DNA from: Dolichospermum sp. FACHB-1091
GTDB lineage: Bacteria; Cyanobacteriota; Cyanobacteriia; Cyanobacteriales; Nostocaceae
Reading direction: 5' to 3'
Assembly (NCBI RefSeq): GCF_014697585.1
Contig: NZ_JACJSB010000003.1
Span: 1-64,000, forward strand
Length of the DNA: 64,000 bases
A program made the position numbers and the translations under genes. Shown here piece after piece: positions 1 through 8,474 of the stretch. The first letter of the stretch is position 1. Each line of letters begins with the position of its first letter. The notes under the pieces are model-generated. The model was not told the origin of the DNA and made no database searches. It saw only the letters and a list, made by a program, of their open reading frames with translations.

Positions 1-62
1 TGTGCCAGTAGTAGTTTTTGTTGCTTGTTTACCTTGAGTTCTGTCTTGAATCCTAGTAGCAT
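1..62 (-). CDS. tnpB: TnpB-like transposon protein, N-terminal fragment cut by the window edge
   Basis: Reading the minus strand from an ATG at 62, the frame is open to the left edge and gives about 20 residues beginning MLLGFKTELKVNKQQ and ending in a Leu-Leu-Leu-Ala run. This resembles the start of IS200/IS605-type TnpB proteins, which are RNA-guided nucleases encoded by the transposon. Only the N-terminus is visible, so the RuvC catalytic residues and zinc finger cannot be checked and the copy may be intact or broken. A second, decayed tnpB piece lies at 36809-37040. The call rests on a short stretch and could be wrong if this is a chance frame. Confidence 0.6.
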   Translation of the reverse strand, partial: MLLGFKTELKVNKQQKLLLA

Positions 63-565
63 GAAGATATTTTACAACAAAATTCCAATATTGTTACCAT
101 AGAGGTGTGACTTTGCATAGGAAGCATAAGTAGTTAATTGTTATTAATTGTTAGCTTTTGAGTTACTGTTAATTAGCCTCTACAGTAAATTCTAGAATCA
201 TAGCTTTAATTTCCCAGAACTTATGCAACTAGCACAAGGGATGCCTTCGACGAGCGCAGCTATCGCCGAGAGATAGGGAAGCAATCACTATTTAATAGTA
301 ACTCAAGTTGCTGGTTATCTGGTTGAGGCTAGTAATGGTTAATGGGTCATTGGTGAGGAATTTTCCGTTTTAATCCTGTAAATCCTTTAATCCTGGACAT
401 CATGACCCAGACATTTTCCCTAACTAACAACTTACGTTAGTATATAACCCACATTCCGCGCCCCCTCACAATCGGTTTTTTCGGATTTTTATCCATGATT
501 GATATTGATGTTGTATTTTGTACTAATTTAGGGTGCATCAGATATCAACAATCCATGTATTTGTT
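63..565. other. Intergenic region between tnpB and the oxidoreductase gene
   Basis: No gene is supported here. The stretch is AT-rich and contains a dispersed cyanobacterial repeat around 370-396 (ATCCTGTAAATCCT type; an inverted relative lies near 15347-15390) and a copy of a second dispersed motif, AACCCACATTCCGCGCCCC, at 446-464. It should also contain the end of the tnpB-carrying element, but I could not define the boundary. The promoter of the gene starting at 566 is expected in the last 100 bases; I see no clear -35/-10 pair. Confidence 0.5.
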
Positions 566-2308
566 ATGAATCAAATTTATACAACCGATGTTTTAGTAGT
601 TGGTGGTGGAACCGGTGGAACTGCGGCCGCTATCCAAGCAGCACGAAAAGGTGTAAAAACTATCCTAGTGAGTGAATTTCCCTGGTTAGGAGGAATGCTT
701 ACCTCTGCGGGTGTATCAGCACCTGACGGAAACGAATTAGAAGCCTTTCAAACAGGTTTATGGGGTGCTTTTTTACAAGAATTGCAACGTAGACAACCAG
801 GAGGATTAGATCATAGTTGGGTCAGCTTTTTTAGTTATGATCCGCGTATAGGAGCAGAAATATTTGCCGACTGGGTGCGAGAATTACCTAATCTCCAATG
901 GATTTCGGGAAAAGTGCCTTTAGAGGTTTTGCGAACAAAAGACTGTATCACAGGTGTACGCTTTGCAGACTTGACCGTTAACGCCAAAATAATTCTGGAC
1001 GCTACAGAATTAGGAGATTTATTAGCTTTAGCAGAAATACCTTATCGTTGGGGTTGGGAATTACAATCACAATGGGGAGAACCCAGCGCACCAGCAAATT
1101 TTAACTCCCTGACCCAAACCTATCCAGTGCAAGCACCCACTTGGGTAGTGGTAATGCAAGATTTTGGAGAAAATACCTCCCCAGAAATTCTTCCAGCCCC
1201 TAACTATGATCCATCCCAGTTTACAGGGGCTTGGGATGACTATGGTTCAGAAAAATTTTTGAACTATGGACGCTTGCCGGCAGATAGATTTATGATTAAT
1301 TGGCCTATTGCGGGCAACGACTACTGCCAAAATGCCAATCGCTTGCTAGATGCGGCGCTAAAAAAGCGCGAATTTATGCGAGAATGTTTTTGGCACAGTC
1401 AGAATTTCGCTCACTTCATTCAAACTCAGGTTGGTAGGCGTTACGGATTAGCTGTAAAACTTTTTCCTCATCCTAACTCCGCTTTTGCCCTCCATCCCTA
1501 TTATCGGGAAAGTCGTCGCTTAGTAGGTTTAACAACCGTTTGTGAACAAGATATTTTGCCCTTAGCGAACGGTCAAACCGCCAAGCCATTTCATGATGCG
1601 ATTGCTGTCGGTAACTATGCCAATGATCATCATTATCCTAATGTTGAGTTTTCACTGCAACCTAAATCTATTCGTTGGGGTGGAAGATGGACAGGAACAC
1701 CCTTTACTATCCCCTATTCCGCGCTCATTCCCGCCGCTACAGATGGTTTTCTGGTTTGCGAAAAAAACATTTCCGTTTCCCATATTGCTAATGGGGCCAC
1801 TAGACTCCAACCTGTGGTCATGGGTATTGGTCAAGCAGCGGGTATGGCTGCTGCTATGAGTGTTGTGCTAGGCTGTCAGCCCAGAGATTTACCCGTGAAG
1901 AGTTTACAGGCTGCATTATTGACAGATAACTATGCACCCGGAATCATTGTTCCCTTGTTTAACTTATCCACTAATCATCCTGATTGGTTGCACTGGCAAA
2001 CTTATTATTTGCACAATCCAGAAGCTTATCCTACCGATGGTAACTGTCCTTGTATTTTTGACCAGACTGATAACAAATTAAACCTCAATTGCTTTACAGG
2101 GAAATTTCAACGGCTGGATCAGCAAAACTACCAATTTAATATTACAAGAGAAACCAATTTAACTACAACAAATTGGCAACTTGTGGCATTGCGATCGCAT
2201 ATAGACCAGCAATTACAAGCTTTTCCATCAGAAAAAATACTCAAAGTCTGGGGACGGCCAAATTCGTCCGGGAATTGGTTGCTCGTTGAGCATCTTGAAG
2301 AAGTATAA
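566..2308 (+). CDS. FAD-dependent oxidoreductase (FAD_oxidored family)
   Basis: About 580 residues. The protein opens with a dinucleotide-binding Rossmann motif, VLVVGGGTGGTAAAIQAARKG, followed by a WLGGMLTSAG segment typical of large FAD-dependent oxidoreductases that are often annotated next to polysaccharide metabolism. A C-terminal GIGQAAGMAAAM segment is the second FAD-contacting region of the family. An upstream in-frame ATG at 533 exists, but the ATG at 566 starts MNQIYTTDVLVVGGG and places the Rossmann fold at the usual distance from the N-terminus, so I prefer it. No signal peptide or membrane segment is evident. The substrate is unknown. The gene stands alone, with patX and its control region immediately downstream. 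Confidence 0.75.
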   Translation: MNQIYTTDVLVVGGGTGGTAAAIQAARKGVKTILVSEFPWLGGMLTSAGVSAPDGNELEAFQTGLWGAFLQELQRRQPGGLDHSWVSFFSYDPRIGAEIFADWVRELPNLQWISGKVPLEVLRTKDCITGVRFADLTVNAKIILDATELGDLLALAEIPYRWGWELQSQWGEPSAPANFNSLTQTYPVQAPTWVVVMQDFGENTSPEILPAPNYDPSQFTGAWDDYGSEKFLNYGRLPADRFMINWPIAGNDYCQNANRLLDAALKKREFMRECFWHSQNFAHFIQTQVGRRYGLAVKLFPHPNSAFALHPYYRESRRLVGLTTVCEQDILPLANGQTAKPFHDAIAVGNYANDHHYPNVEFSLQPKSIRWGGRWTGTPFTIPYSALIPAATDGFLVCEKNISVSHIANGATRLQPVVMGIGQAAGMAAAMSVVLGCQPRDLPVKSLQAALLTDNYAPGIIVPLFNLSTNHPDWLHWQTYYLHNPEAYPTDGNCPCIFDQTDNKLNLNCFTGKFQRLDQQNYQFNITRETNLTTTNWQLVALRSHIDQQLQAFPSEKILKVWGRPNSSGNWLLVEHLEEV

Positions 2309-2324
2309 AATTAACTTTTATTCA

Positions 2325-2338
2325 GTAAAATACAATAC
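2325..2338 (+). promoter_or_regulatory. NtcA-binding site (GTA-N8-TAC) upstream of patX
   Basis: The sequence GTAAAATACAATAC fits the NtcA consensus GTA-N8-TAC exactly. It lies 78 bases upstream of the patX ATG and 14 bases upstream of the TCCGGA motif. NtcA is the global nitrogen regulator of cyanobacteria, and published work on patX describes an apparent NtcA site at this position in heterocyst-forming strains. The match is seen directly; binding is inferred. Confidence 0.75.
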
Positions 2339-2352
2339 TTTTTCTCAAATTT

Positions 2353-2382
2353 TCCGGACAGACATATAAATATTAAGCATTA
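2353..2382 (+). promoter_or_regulatory. DIF-type promoter motif of patX
   Basis: TCCGGA at 2353-2358 matches the DIF motif that marks promoters induced in differentiating cells of Anabaena, where it occupies the -35 position. AT-rich candidates for a -10 box follow at 2365-2371 (TATAAAT) and 2374-2380 (TAAGCAT); I cannot decide between them. The motif ends 57 bases before the patX start, within the 69-base distance described for patX genes. Confidence 0.7.
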
Positions 2383-2415
2383 GTGAAGTAGAGAGTTCTA
2401 AAATAGACATCTACT

Positions 2416-2649
2416 ATGCGTGCTGCCATTTCACTTTTAGTATCGAGTCTGGTATTTGGCTCCTTAGCTTTTAACTGCGAAGCAGTACAGACTGATTTTT
2501 CCGTTCTGTCTAGGCTCAAGTCTGATTACCAGAGTTTCACCCTTGGTGAAACCAAGTTCAATCTGGCTGATAACTCTAAACCTAGCCCCAATCAACCAGA
2601 AACGCCCAATCCTCATCGAGGTAGTGGTCGCAGAGGCTTAGAAGGGTAA
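2416..2649 (+). CDS. patX: PatX, RGSGR-containing inhibitor of heterocyst differentiation
   Basis: A 77-residue protein with the two PatX hallmarks: a hydrophobic N-terminus that looks like a signal peptide (residues 4-19, possible cleavage after Cys-Glu-Ala at 21-23) and, near the C-terminus, NPHRGSGRRGLEG with the pentapeptide RGSGR at residues 68-72 (nucleotides 2617-2631). The Pro/Asn-rich linker before it (56-66) is low complexity. In Anabaena, RGSGR peptides from PatS, HetN and PatX bind the master regulator HetR and block differentiation in neighbouring cells. The upstream NtcA box and TCCGGA motif match the published patX promoter layout. The start is the only ATG; no strong ribosome binding site is seen. 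Confidence rests on motif, size, position of the motif and promoter agreeing. Confidence 0.88.
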   Translation: MRAAISLLVSSLVFGSLAFNCEAVQTDFSVLSRLKSDYQSFTLGETKFNLADNSKPSPNQPETPNPHRGSGRRGLEG

Positions 2650-3196
2650 CTTTAGGTATTGTCAGTTTTGTTATTTAACAGTTAGTTGGAGCTTAATAAC
2701 TGCCAACGATAGCGAAGCACTGTTGCCAGGAATTCAATCGGATATTTCAATTTCTACCTGCTACTTCTTGTATTGAGATGACATAGACAGTTACAGCACT
2801 ACACTTATTGAATTCTATTGTTCAAGGTTTTCCTTTCACTGGCATCAGATATAGATAGTTACAAGCACTATATGCACTATATCTTTTATCAGTCCCATGG
2901 CTGCTGGGTCACTACGCAAGCTATGAGTATTTCAATTCCTCTGCTAAAAACATAGACGGTTAGAGCACTTCATCCCTCGAAAATTGTTCAATATCCTATC
3001 AAAACATCCGGTAATTACTCAAACATTTCTGATAGGGTGACGTAGTCATGGTTCAATATTTGGGCGTTAATCAGTTTTCAAGCTATTTTGTGAACCATTT
3101 TGCCTAGCCTACCAACTCGCCCGAATTTTTACAGCCAAAAACATGGAAAATATAAATCATTCATCACAATCTTTCTTTACCTGTTAGCAGGTGCGA
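2650..3196. other. Intergenic region with degenerate direct repeats between patX and pit
   Basis: About 545 bases without a supported protein gene. It contains three degenerate copies of a 20-22 base unit (listed separately) and an inverted repeat, CCTATCA at 2995-3001 with TGATAGG at 3030-3036, separated by 28 bases. The last 60 bases should carry the pit promoter. A small RNA is possible but not demonstrated. Confidence 0.45.
2781..2970 (+). repeat. Three degenerate direct repeats downstream of patX
   Basis: Copies are at 2781-2801 (ACATAGACAGTTACAGCACT), 2849-2870 and 2950-2970, with the shared core ATAGAC-GTTA--GCACT. The copies at 2781 and 2950 are each preceded by a related TATTTCAATT(T/C)C segment at about 2743 and 2929, so the full unit is longer than the core. 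No coding potential is evident. Origin unknown. Confidence 0.5.
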
Positions 3197-4441
3197 ATGG
3201 TTTATTTTATGGCAATACTTGTGATAGTCACCCTCTTAACCTTCTACGTCGCCTGGAATTTGGGTGCAAATGATGTCGCTAATGCCATGGGAACTTCTGT
3301 CGGTTCTAAGGCGATTACACTCAAACAGGCAATCATTATGGCTGGAGCGTTAGAGTTTCTTGGTGCTGTCTTATTTGGACAAGAGGTAACATCTACCCTG
3401 GGAACAAAAATTGCTAATCCAGCCTTGTTTGCTACTACACCACAAACTTTAGTCATGGGAATGATGTCGGTACTCCTCAGCAGTGGAATATGGCTACAAG
3501 TTGCCACATCCAGGGGTTTACCTATATCGTCGTCTCATGCCATTGTCGGGGCGATCGCTGGCTTTATTTGGGTATCATTAGGAATAGGGGCGATAGATTG
3601 GTCGTCTATCGGTTTAATTACCATTGGCTGGATTTTAACACCCATAATTAGTGGTACAATCTCCGCTGGTTTATATAGTCTAATTCAACACTGGATTTTT
3701 AACCAACTTCATCCCCTGTCCCAGTTACAGGAATGGATTCCCTGGTTAAGTGCATTGCTATTGAGTGTATTTGGTATTATTGTTATCCCCACAATCACGC
3801 AACCTTTGAGCCAGTTTTTACTCACAGAGGGAAAATTGAATATTCCCCCTCAGGACATTACCCTATTCATCACTGGAATAGCTGTAATAGCTCTGACTTT
3901 GATCAGTTGGCGACAATTAGTAAATACTGAAATTGACAATCAAATTCAAAGTTTATTTGCCAAATTTCAAGTTATCAGTGCTTGCTTTGTCGCGTTTGCT
4001 CACGGTTCTAACGATGTTGGTAATGCGATCGCTCCCCTAGCAGTAATTTACTACATCAATCAAGAAGGTAAAATCCCTAGTCATCAACTCACTATTCCCC
4101 TTTGGATTCTGCTTTTAGGTGCTGTAGGAATTGTGGCAGGTTTAGCAGTTTGGGGTGAAAAAGTTATCACCACCATTGGCGAAAATATTATTTCCTTAGA
4201 ACCTAGCAGTGGATTTTGCGCCGAACTGGCCACAGCAATGACAATTTTACTAGCTTCCCGTTTAGGTTTACCCGTTTCCACTTCCCACGCCCTTGTCGGT
4301 GGAGTTGTGGGTATTGGACTGGTACAAAATCTTCAAGCTATCAAACTTTCCACTATCCAAAATATCGCCACCGCCTGGTTAATTACAGTCCCCATCAGCG
4401 CCGCCCTGAGCGCTATTATCTTCACTGTCGGTAATAGGTAA
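3197..4441 (+). CDS. Inorganic phosphate transporter, Pit family
   Basis: About 414 residues, almost entirely hydrophobic with roughly ten membrane segments. Two copies of the family signature are visible: GANDVANAMGTSVGSKAIT near the N-terminus and AHGSNDVGNAIAPL in the second half, each followed by conserved Ser/His-containing segments (LPISSSHAIVGA and LPVSTSHALVGG). These define the duplicated architecture of Pit/PHO-4 permeases, which move metal-phosphate with a proton or sodium ion across the inner membrane. Starts are possible at GTG 3191, ATG 3197 and ATG 3209; an AGGTG precedes 3197 closely, so the start is uncertain by a few codons. It is a single gene. Low-affinity phosphate uptake is the likely role, but sulfate permeases share the fold. 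Confidence 0.85.
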   Translation: MVYFMAILVIVTLLTFYVAWNLGANDVANAMGTSVGSKAITLKQAIIMAGALEFLGAVLFGQEVTSTLGTKIANPALFATTPQTLVMGMMSVLLSSGIWLQVATSRGLPISSSHAIVGAIAGFIWVSLGIGAIDWSSIGLITIGWILTPIISGTISAGLYSLIQHWIFNQLHPLSQLQEWIPWLSALLLSVFGIIVIPTITQPLSQFLLTEGKLNIPPQDITLFITGIAVIALTLISWRQLVNTEIDNQIQSLFAKFQVISACFVAFAHGSNDVGNAIAPLAVIYYINQEGKIPSHQLTIPLWILLLGAVGIVAGLAVWGEKVITTIGENIISLEPSSGFCAELATAMTILLASRLGLPVSTSHALVGGVVGIGLVQNLQAIKLSTIQNIATAWLITVPISAALSAIIFTVGNR

Positions 4442-4816
4442 TGGGTAATGGGTAATAAATAGGAAAATTCCTCCTCCTCGACCTCAGCCCCCACCTGTAA
4501 ATTCTTGAATTTTGCCACACCCTCTGGAAAAGAGAGAAGATTTTTGCACAATTTCTGGCCATTAATCACTATAATTAAGAAGAAAGAGACATAAATTTAA
4601 CTTCTCAGATGTTCTCTTAGCTAGCAGATGCTGGCGCGTTCATAACTATAATTCCCTAATCATAAGATAGGTACTAATCTTGTATAGGTTAAGTAAATTT
4701 ATAAATCCAGTGAAATTGTTCAGTTTCCTCTATTTTATGAAGGAAACTTAATATAAGTGTTGATTCGTTATTCGGAGCAGCGACTTAATCATCAAGGTGT
4801 TAGAGGCTAGAAACTG
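4442..4816. other. Intergenic region with a short GGTAAT heptamer array
   Basis: No gene is supported. A GGTAATA/GGTAATG repeat runs from about 4430 to 4458, overlapping the end of the phosphate transporter gene so that its last codons (Val-Gly-Asn-Arg) are written in repeat sequence. The remainder is AT-rich and presumably holds the promoter of the next gene; no defined box can be named. Confidence 0.45.
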
Positions 4817-7003
4817 ATGGGGCGATTTGAGAAGCGACCAGAAAACCCACGCATTAGAGGTGAGCTATCCAGAGCCGCAGAAAATGCTCTGTGGGATGTA
4901 GTTGAGGATTTAGAAAATCTTCAACAAAATCTCTTGAGGACGTTACAGGAAGATGTAAAACGGCTAGAAGGGGAAAAAAACCGATTATCTCACGATATTC
5001 AAAAATTAATTGCGGAAAAAGAACAGTTACAGCAATCACGACAAATTACTGAACAGCAGGTGTTAATTCGTCAGTTAGCAGAGGTTTTAGCTAAACACAT
5101 CTCTTCCCAATTACAATCCTCATTGAAAACTTTAGCTACCCAAGCCGTAGAGCATGACTTCTCTAGCCAGGTTGCGCTTAAAAATGATCAACTAAATAAT
5201 AATGCAGTTAATGAAATCGGAGAGAATGTTAGTACCATGATAGACAGTCTTGATCATACTGTCACTAATGCCTTTAGTTCACTATCACAAGAGCTCAAAA
5301 ACTATCAAAGTGATCTTTCTCAACAGTTGGCGCGGATGTATAGTCAACAGCAGCAAGGAGAAACGATATTAGCAGAGTTTGTTAACAGACTACGAAATGA
5401 ACTAGAAAAAAATAGAGACACAAACTCTCTTAATATAGCAAATATAGCAACGGGAGGCGCACCAACAGTTTTACAATTGGCTGATAGTCTGCGTGACGAA
5501 GCCATAACTCATCAAAATGGTAGTGGGGACAAATCCTCAAAAAAAATTATTATTGAACCACTTGCTTTGATTCCTCATGAATTACCAGAGAGTGATTCTA
5601 CATCAGTAGCAACAATCGCTATATTATCTCCACCCGAAACTAAAACTCCTGAACCCGATTCTTTTGTAAATCCAGATTTATCAACAACGTCGCCAGAAAC
5701 TAAAACTCCTGAACCCGATTCTTTTGTAAATCCAGATTTATCAACAACTTCACCCGAAGATAAAACTTCTGATAACCTGCGTGGTGAAGCCATACTTGGT
5801 GCTATCTTGACTTCTAAGGTATTAACAGCACCATCGCTAGCAGATACCCCAACCGAACTTAATTCAACCTTAACTCATAAATTATCAACAGGAAGACCTC
5901 CCGCACCAAAATTAAGACGGGAAATAACGCCTAAGCAACAAACAACTCCAAAACAACTAAGATCCCGAACATCTCCCAACTGGTCACAGTTACAGACGGG
6001 TTTCTTCTTAATTTCTTTGTCTACAGTGGTTTCATCTCTTTACAACGTGGCTATTAAAGCGATTTTCTTTACAAGTCCTAATTCCTTGGGAGGATTGCAA
6101 ACACAGCAGTTAATCTTACCGACATTAGGTAATATTTTCTTAATTTTAATGCTACGTTTATTAGTGGTTGTGCCATTAATGTTATTGCTGTCGCCTATAT
6201 TACATCCCCCTATTTGGCAAGACCTAGAAAATTTATTTGTTTCATTACGGGGGAAAACAATTGCCGGACAAAAGACAACTAAACAGGCTTTATTTTTATC
6301 AGTAATTAGCGGTTGCTTATTATTTTTATCGCAGGTACTTATTTATCTGGCTATTGGCGAAGTGACAACGGGAATGGCGATCGCTCTTTTCTTTATCTAT
6401 CCGGTTATGAGTGTTTTTCTGTCGTGGTTTTTGTTTCAGGAGCGTCCTAATTTACTGATTACTGGTGCAATAGCGGCAATTTTCGCTGGTGAATTGTTAA
6501 TTTTAGGTAGTCAGTCTGTAGGGGTGAATAATACCTCATTAGGAAGCGCTACAGCCATTCTATCCGGGATAGTATTTGCGATTTACGTCATTGTTACTAG
6601 AATATGCTCCACTAAACTCAAACTACATCCCGTATCTTTGACACTAATTAACTTTACTACCATGTTGTTATTAAGTTTTATCTGCTTAATCATATCTTTA
6701 CCAACTAATTTAGGTTTAGCAATTAACTCATCTAATGTACTCGAACTGATTTTAAGTGCTTTTATATTAGGTGTTTTGACTTTGTGTGGTTACTTATTCA
6801 ATAATTTTGGCATTCGTAAACTAGGCGCTCCTCTTTCTTCTTTACTTGGAGCTACAGTACCTATTTTTACGGTAATTTTCGCCGGTTTAATGCTGCAAGA
6901 ATCCCTAGATATTTTGCAAATTATGGGAATTATATTGCTTACAATTGGTGCTGCCGGTATTAGTTGGAAAAAAACGCCAAATCAGCCACAGCCCTCTAAT
7001 TGA
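4817..7003 (+). CDS. Coiled-coil N-terminus fused to a DMT/EamA-type transporter
   Basis: 728 residues in three parts. Residues 1-200 are charged and helical, with a strong coiled coil at about 25-85 (LENLQQNLLRTLQEDVKRLE and following heptads). Residues 200-390 are a Pro/Thr/Ser-rich linker that contains an exact tandem duplication of a 20-residue unit (SPETKTPEPDSFVNPDLSTT). From about 395 to 718 there are around ten hydrophobic segments with two EamA-like halves, as in drug/metabolite transporters. The C-terminal part is therefore a membrane carrier of unknown substrate, and the long cytoplasmic extension is unusual compared with the 280-300 residues of ordinary EamA proteins. The ATG at 4817 starts MGRFEKRPENPRIRGE. 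It appears to be transcribed alone. Confidence 0.7.
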   Translation: MGRFEKRPENPRIRGELSRAAENALWDVVEDLENLQQNLLRTLQEDVKRLEGEKNRLSHDIQKLIAEKEQLQQSRQITEQQVLIRQLAEVLAKHISSQLQSSLKTLATQAVEHDFSSQVALKNDQLNNNAVNEIGENVSTMIDSLDHTVTNAFSSLSQELKNYQSDLSQQLARMYSQQQQGETILAEFVNRLRNELEKNRDTNSLNIANIATGGAPTVLQLADSLRDEAITHQNGSGDKSSKKIIIEPLALIPHELPESDSTSVATIAILSPPETKTPEPDSFVNPDLSTTSPETKTPEPDSFVNPDLSTTSPEDKTSDNLRGEAILGAILTSKVLTAPSLADTPTELNSTLTHKLSTGRPPAPKLRREITPKQQTTPKQLRSRTSPNWSQLQTGFFLISLSTVVSSLYNVAIKAIFFTSPNSLGGLQTQQLILPTLGNIFLILMLRLLVVVPLMLLLSPILHPPIWQDLENLFVSLRGKTIAGQKTTKQALFLSVISGCLLFLSQVLIYLAIGEVTTGMAIALFFIYPVMSVFLSWFLFQERPNLLITGAIAAIFAGELLILGSQSVGVNNTSLGSATAILSGIVFAIYVIVTRICSTKLKLHPVSLTLINFTTMLLLSFICLIISLPTNLGLAINSSNVLELILSAFILGVLTLCGYLFNNFGIRKLGAPLSSLLGATVPIFTVIFAGLMLQESLDILQIMGIILLTIGAAGISWKKTPNQPQPSN
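5641..5760 (+). repeat. 60-bp tandem duplication inside the EamA-fusion gene
   Basis: Two consecutive 60-base units (5641-5700 and 5701-5760) are nearly identical over their first 48 bases and keep the reading frame, duplicating a 20-residue stretch of the Pro/Thr-rich linker. A third, degenerate start of the unit follows at 5761. Confidence 0.85.
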
Positions 7004-7334
7004 TCAGGAATGGGATATAATTCACCCCTTCAATCCCAATTTTCACTGACTATCCTTGACTATTTTAGCTCACATTCTGCGCCCTGGCGTGTTACATAGT
7101 ATTATCACTTAATTTTTTGTTGGTTTTTAGATACAAATTACGCCTTTCCGGTATCCTGTATCCGTTAATTGCTTGATGCTCGGTATATGATACAGCCTCA
7201 TATCATCATAAAAAGCAGTAAAAAACGATTGTGACAGTTGAGGGTGCGGAAGATAGGTTAAATTCCAGCCAGCCAGTTTTTTCACTGGAACACTAGCGAA
7301 AAAGTCAAAAGTCTGATATTATAGCTTTATCAGC
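7004..7334. other. Intergenic region upstream of tRNA-Lys
   Basis: No gene is seen. It contains a copy of the dispersed motif CACATTCTGCGCCCTG at 7071-7086, related to copies near 446 and 37578, and AT-rich sequence that must include the tRNA promoter. Confidence 0.45.
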
Positions 7335-7406
<72 letters not shown>

Positions 7407-7587
7407 TTAGCTTTCAGAATTTTGAATTGAATATGTAGGTATTGTAATAATTCCCGACTACTGAAAACAACTACCTTGGTGAAATGAAGGGGCGAGGTAA
7501 ACCCGCCTTTACAGGAATCAGAAGGAGAATTTAAGAAGTTTTTTACAATCCTGGATCACCTCCAAAAGTGCATCTTCTTTTTAGACT

Positions 7588-8256
7588 TTATCTTCCCAAA
7601 TCGTGCATTTCATTGATTACCGCAGCACATTTTTGAGTCACTCTTTCCAATTCTTCCTTATTAGTAGAACTGGGAGCGTCAATTAATTGACCAATTCTAA
7701 TAGTCAAAGGTACGGGACGGGGGAAGGAAGAACCCGGTTGTAAAATCTGCTCACTTCCCCATAAACTTACTGGCAAAAAAGGAGCTTTGGCCTTAGCGGC
7801 GAGGAGTGCCGCACCTCTTTTTGGGTCAATTATGCGACCATCGGGAGTGCGTGTACCTTCTAAAAACACACCCACAGCCCAAGCATTCTCTAAATATTCC
7901 AGGGCGGAACGAATAGCATTCCGGTCAGCACTACCACGACTTACGGGATAAGCACCGTATAATTTAATTAATTGTGCTAAAACAGGAACCTTAAATAATT
8001 CTTCTTTGGCCATGTAAGCGATTGGACGACGAACACAATTTGAAATTATGGGTGGGTCAAAATAACTAGCATGATTACTGACAACGATAACCGCACCAGT
8101 TTGGGGGACATTTTCCGCCCCATAAATCTTGCCCCGAAAGTATGCGTGTAACAGGGGGCTAACTACCGACCACTTAAAGGCGTGATACAGTGCTAAACTA
8201 ATCAAGGGTTCACGAGTTCTAGCCACGGAAAATAATGTAAACGAAACAGAATACAA
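7588..8256 (-). CDS. plsC: 1-acyl-sn-glycerol-3-phosphate acyltransferase (PlsC family)
   Basis: 222 residues. The acyltransferase block I motif is present as SNHASYFDPP (H-x4-D), with block III as FLEGTRTPDGR and block IV near PFLPVSLWG. These are the catalytic and glycerol-phosphate binding regions of PlsC, which makes phosphatidic acid from lysophosphatidic acid at the inner membrane. Length is normal for the family. The frame opens with MYSVSFTLFSVARTREP, followed by a hydrophobic stretch that would sit at the membrane. Neighbours on both sides are unrelated and the gene appears monocistronic. Assignment to the broad family is firm; exact acyl specificity is not readable. Confidence 0.85.
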   Translation of the reverse strand: MYSVSFTLFSVARTREPLISLALYHAFKWSVVSPLLHAYFRGKIYGAENVPQTGAVIVVSNHASYFDPPIISNCVRRPIAYMAKEELFKVPVLAQLIKLYGAYPVSRGSADRNAIRSALEYLENAWAVGVFLEGTRTPDGRIIDPKRGAALLAAKAKAPFLPVSLWGSEQILQPGSSFPRPVPLTIRIGQLIDAPSSTNKEELERVTQKCAAVINEMHDLGR

Positions 8257-8474
8257 GAATACACAATTAATTGACCAATACCTTATATATAATAACTTGG
8301 TGTAGCCATTCTCTTTTAAACTCTTTCGGAATGATGTACTTGAGATAGCTTTATAAGTTCAGTAATATCTTAGCACCTTCTGTATATGCGATCGCTCACA
8401 TTTTAGCACAAGGAGCGATCGACTGTAATAAAATCAGTTTGGCTTAATTAGCAAAGAAAAAAGTTTTTTCCGTT

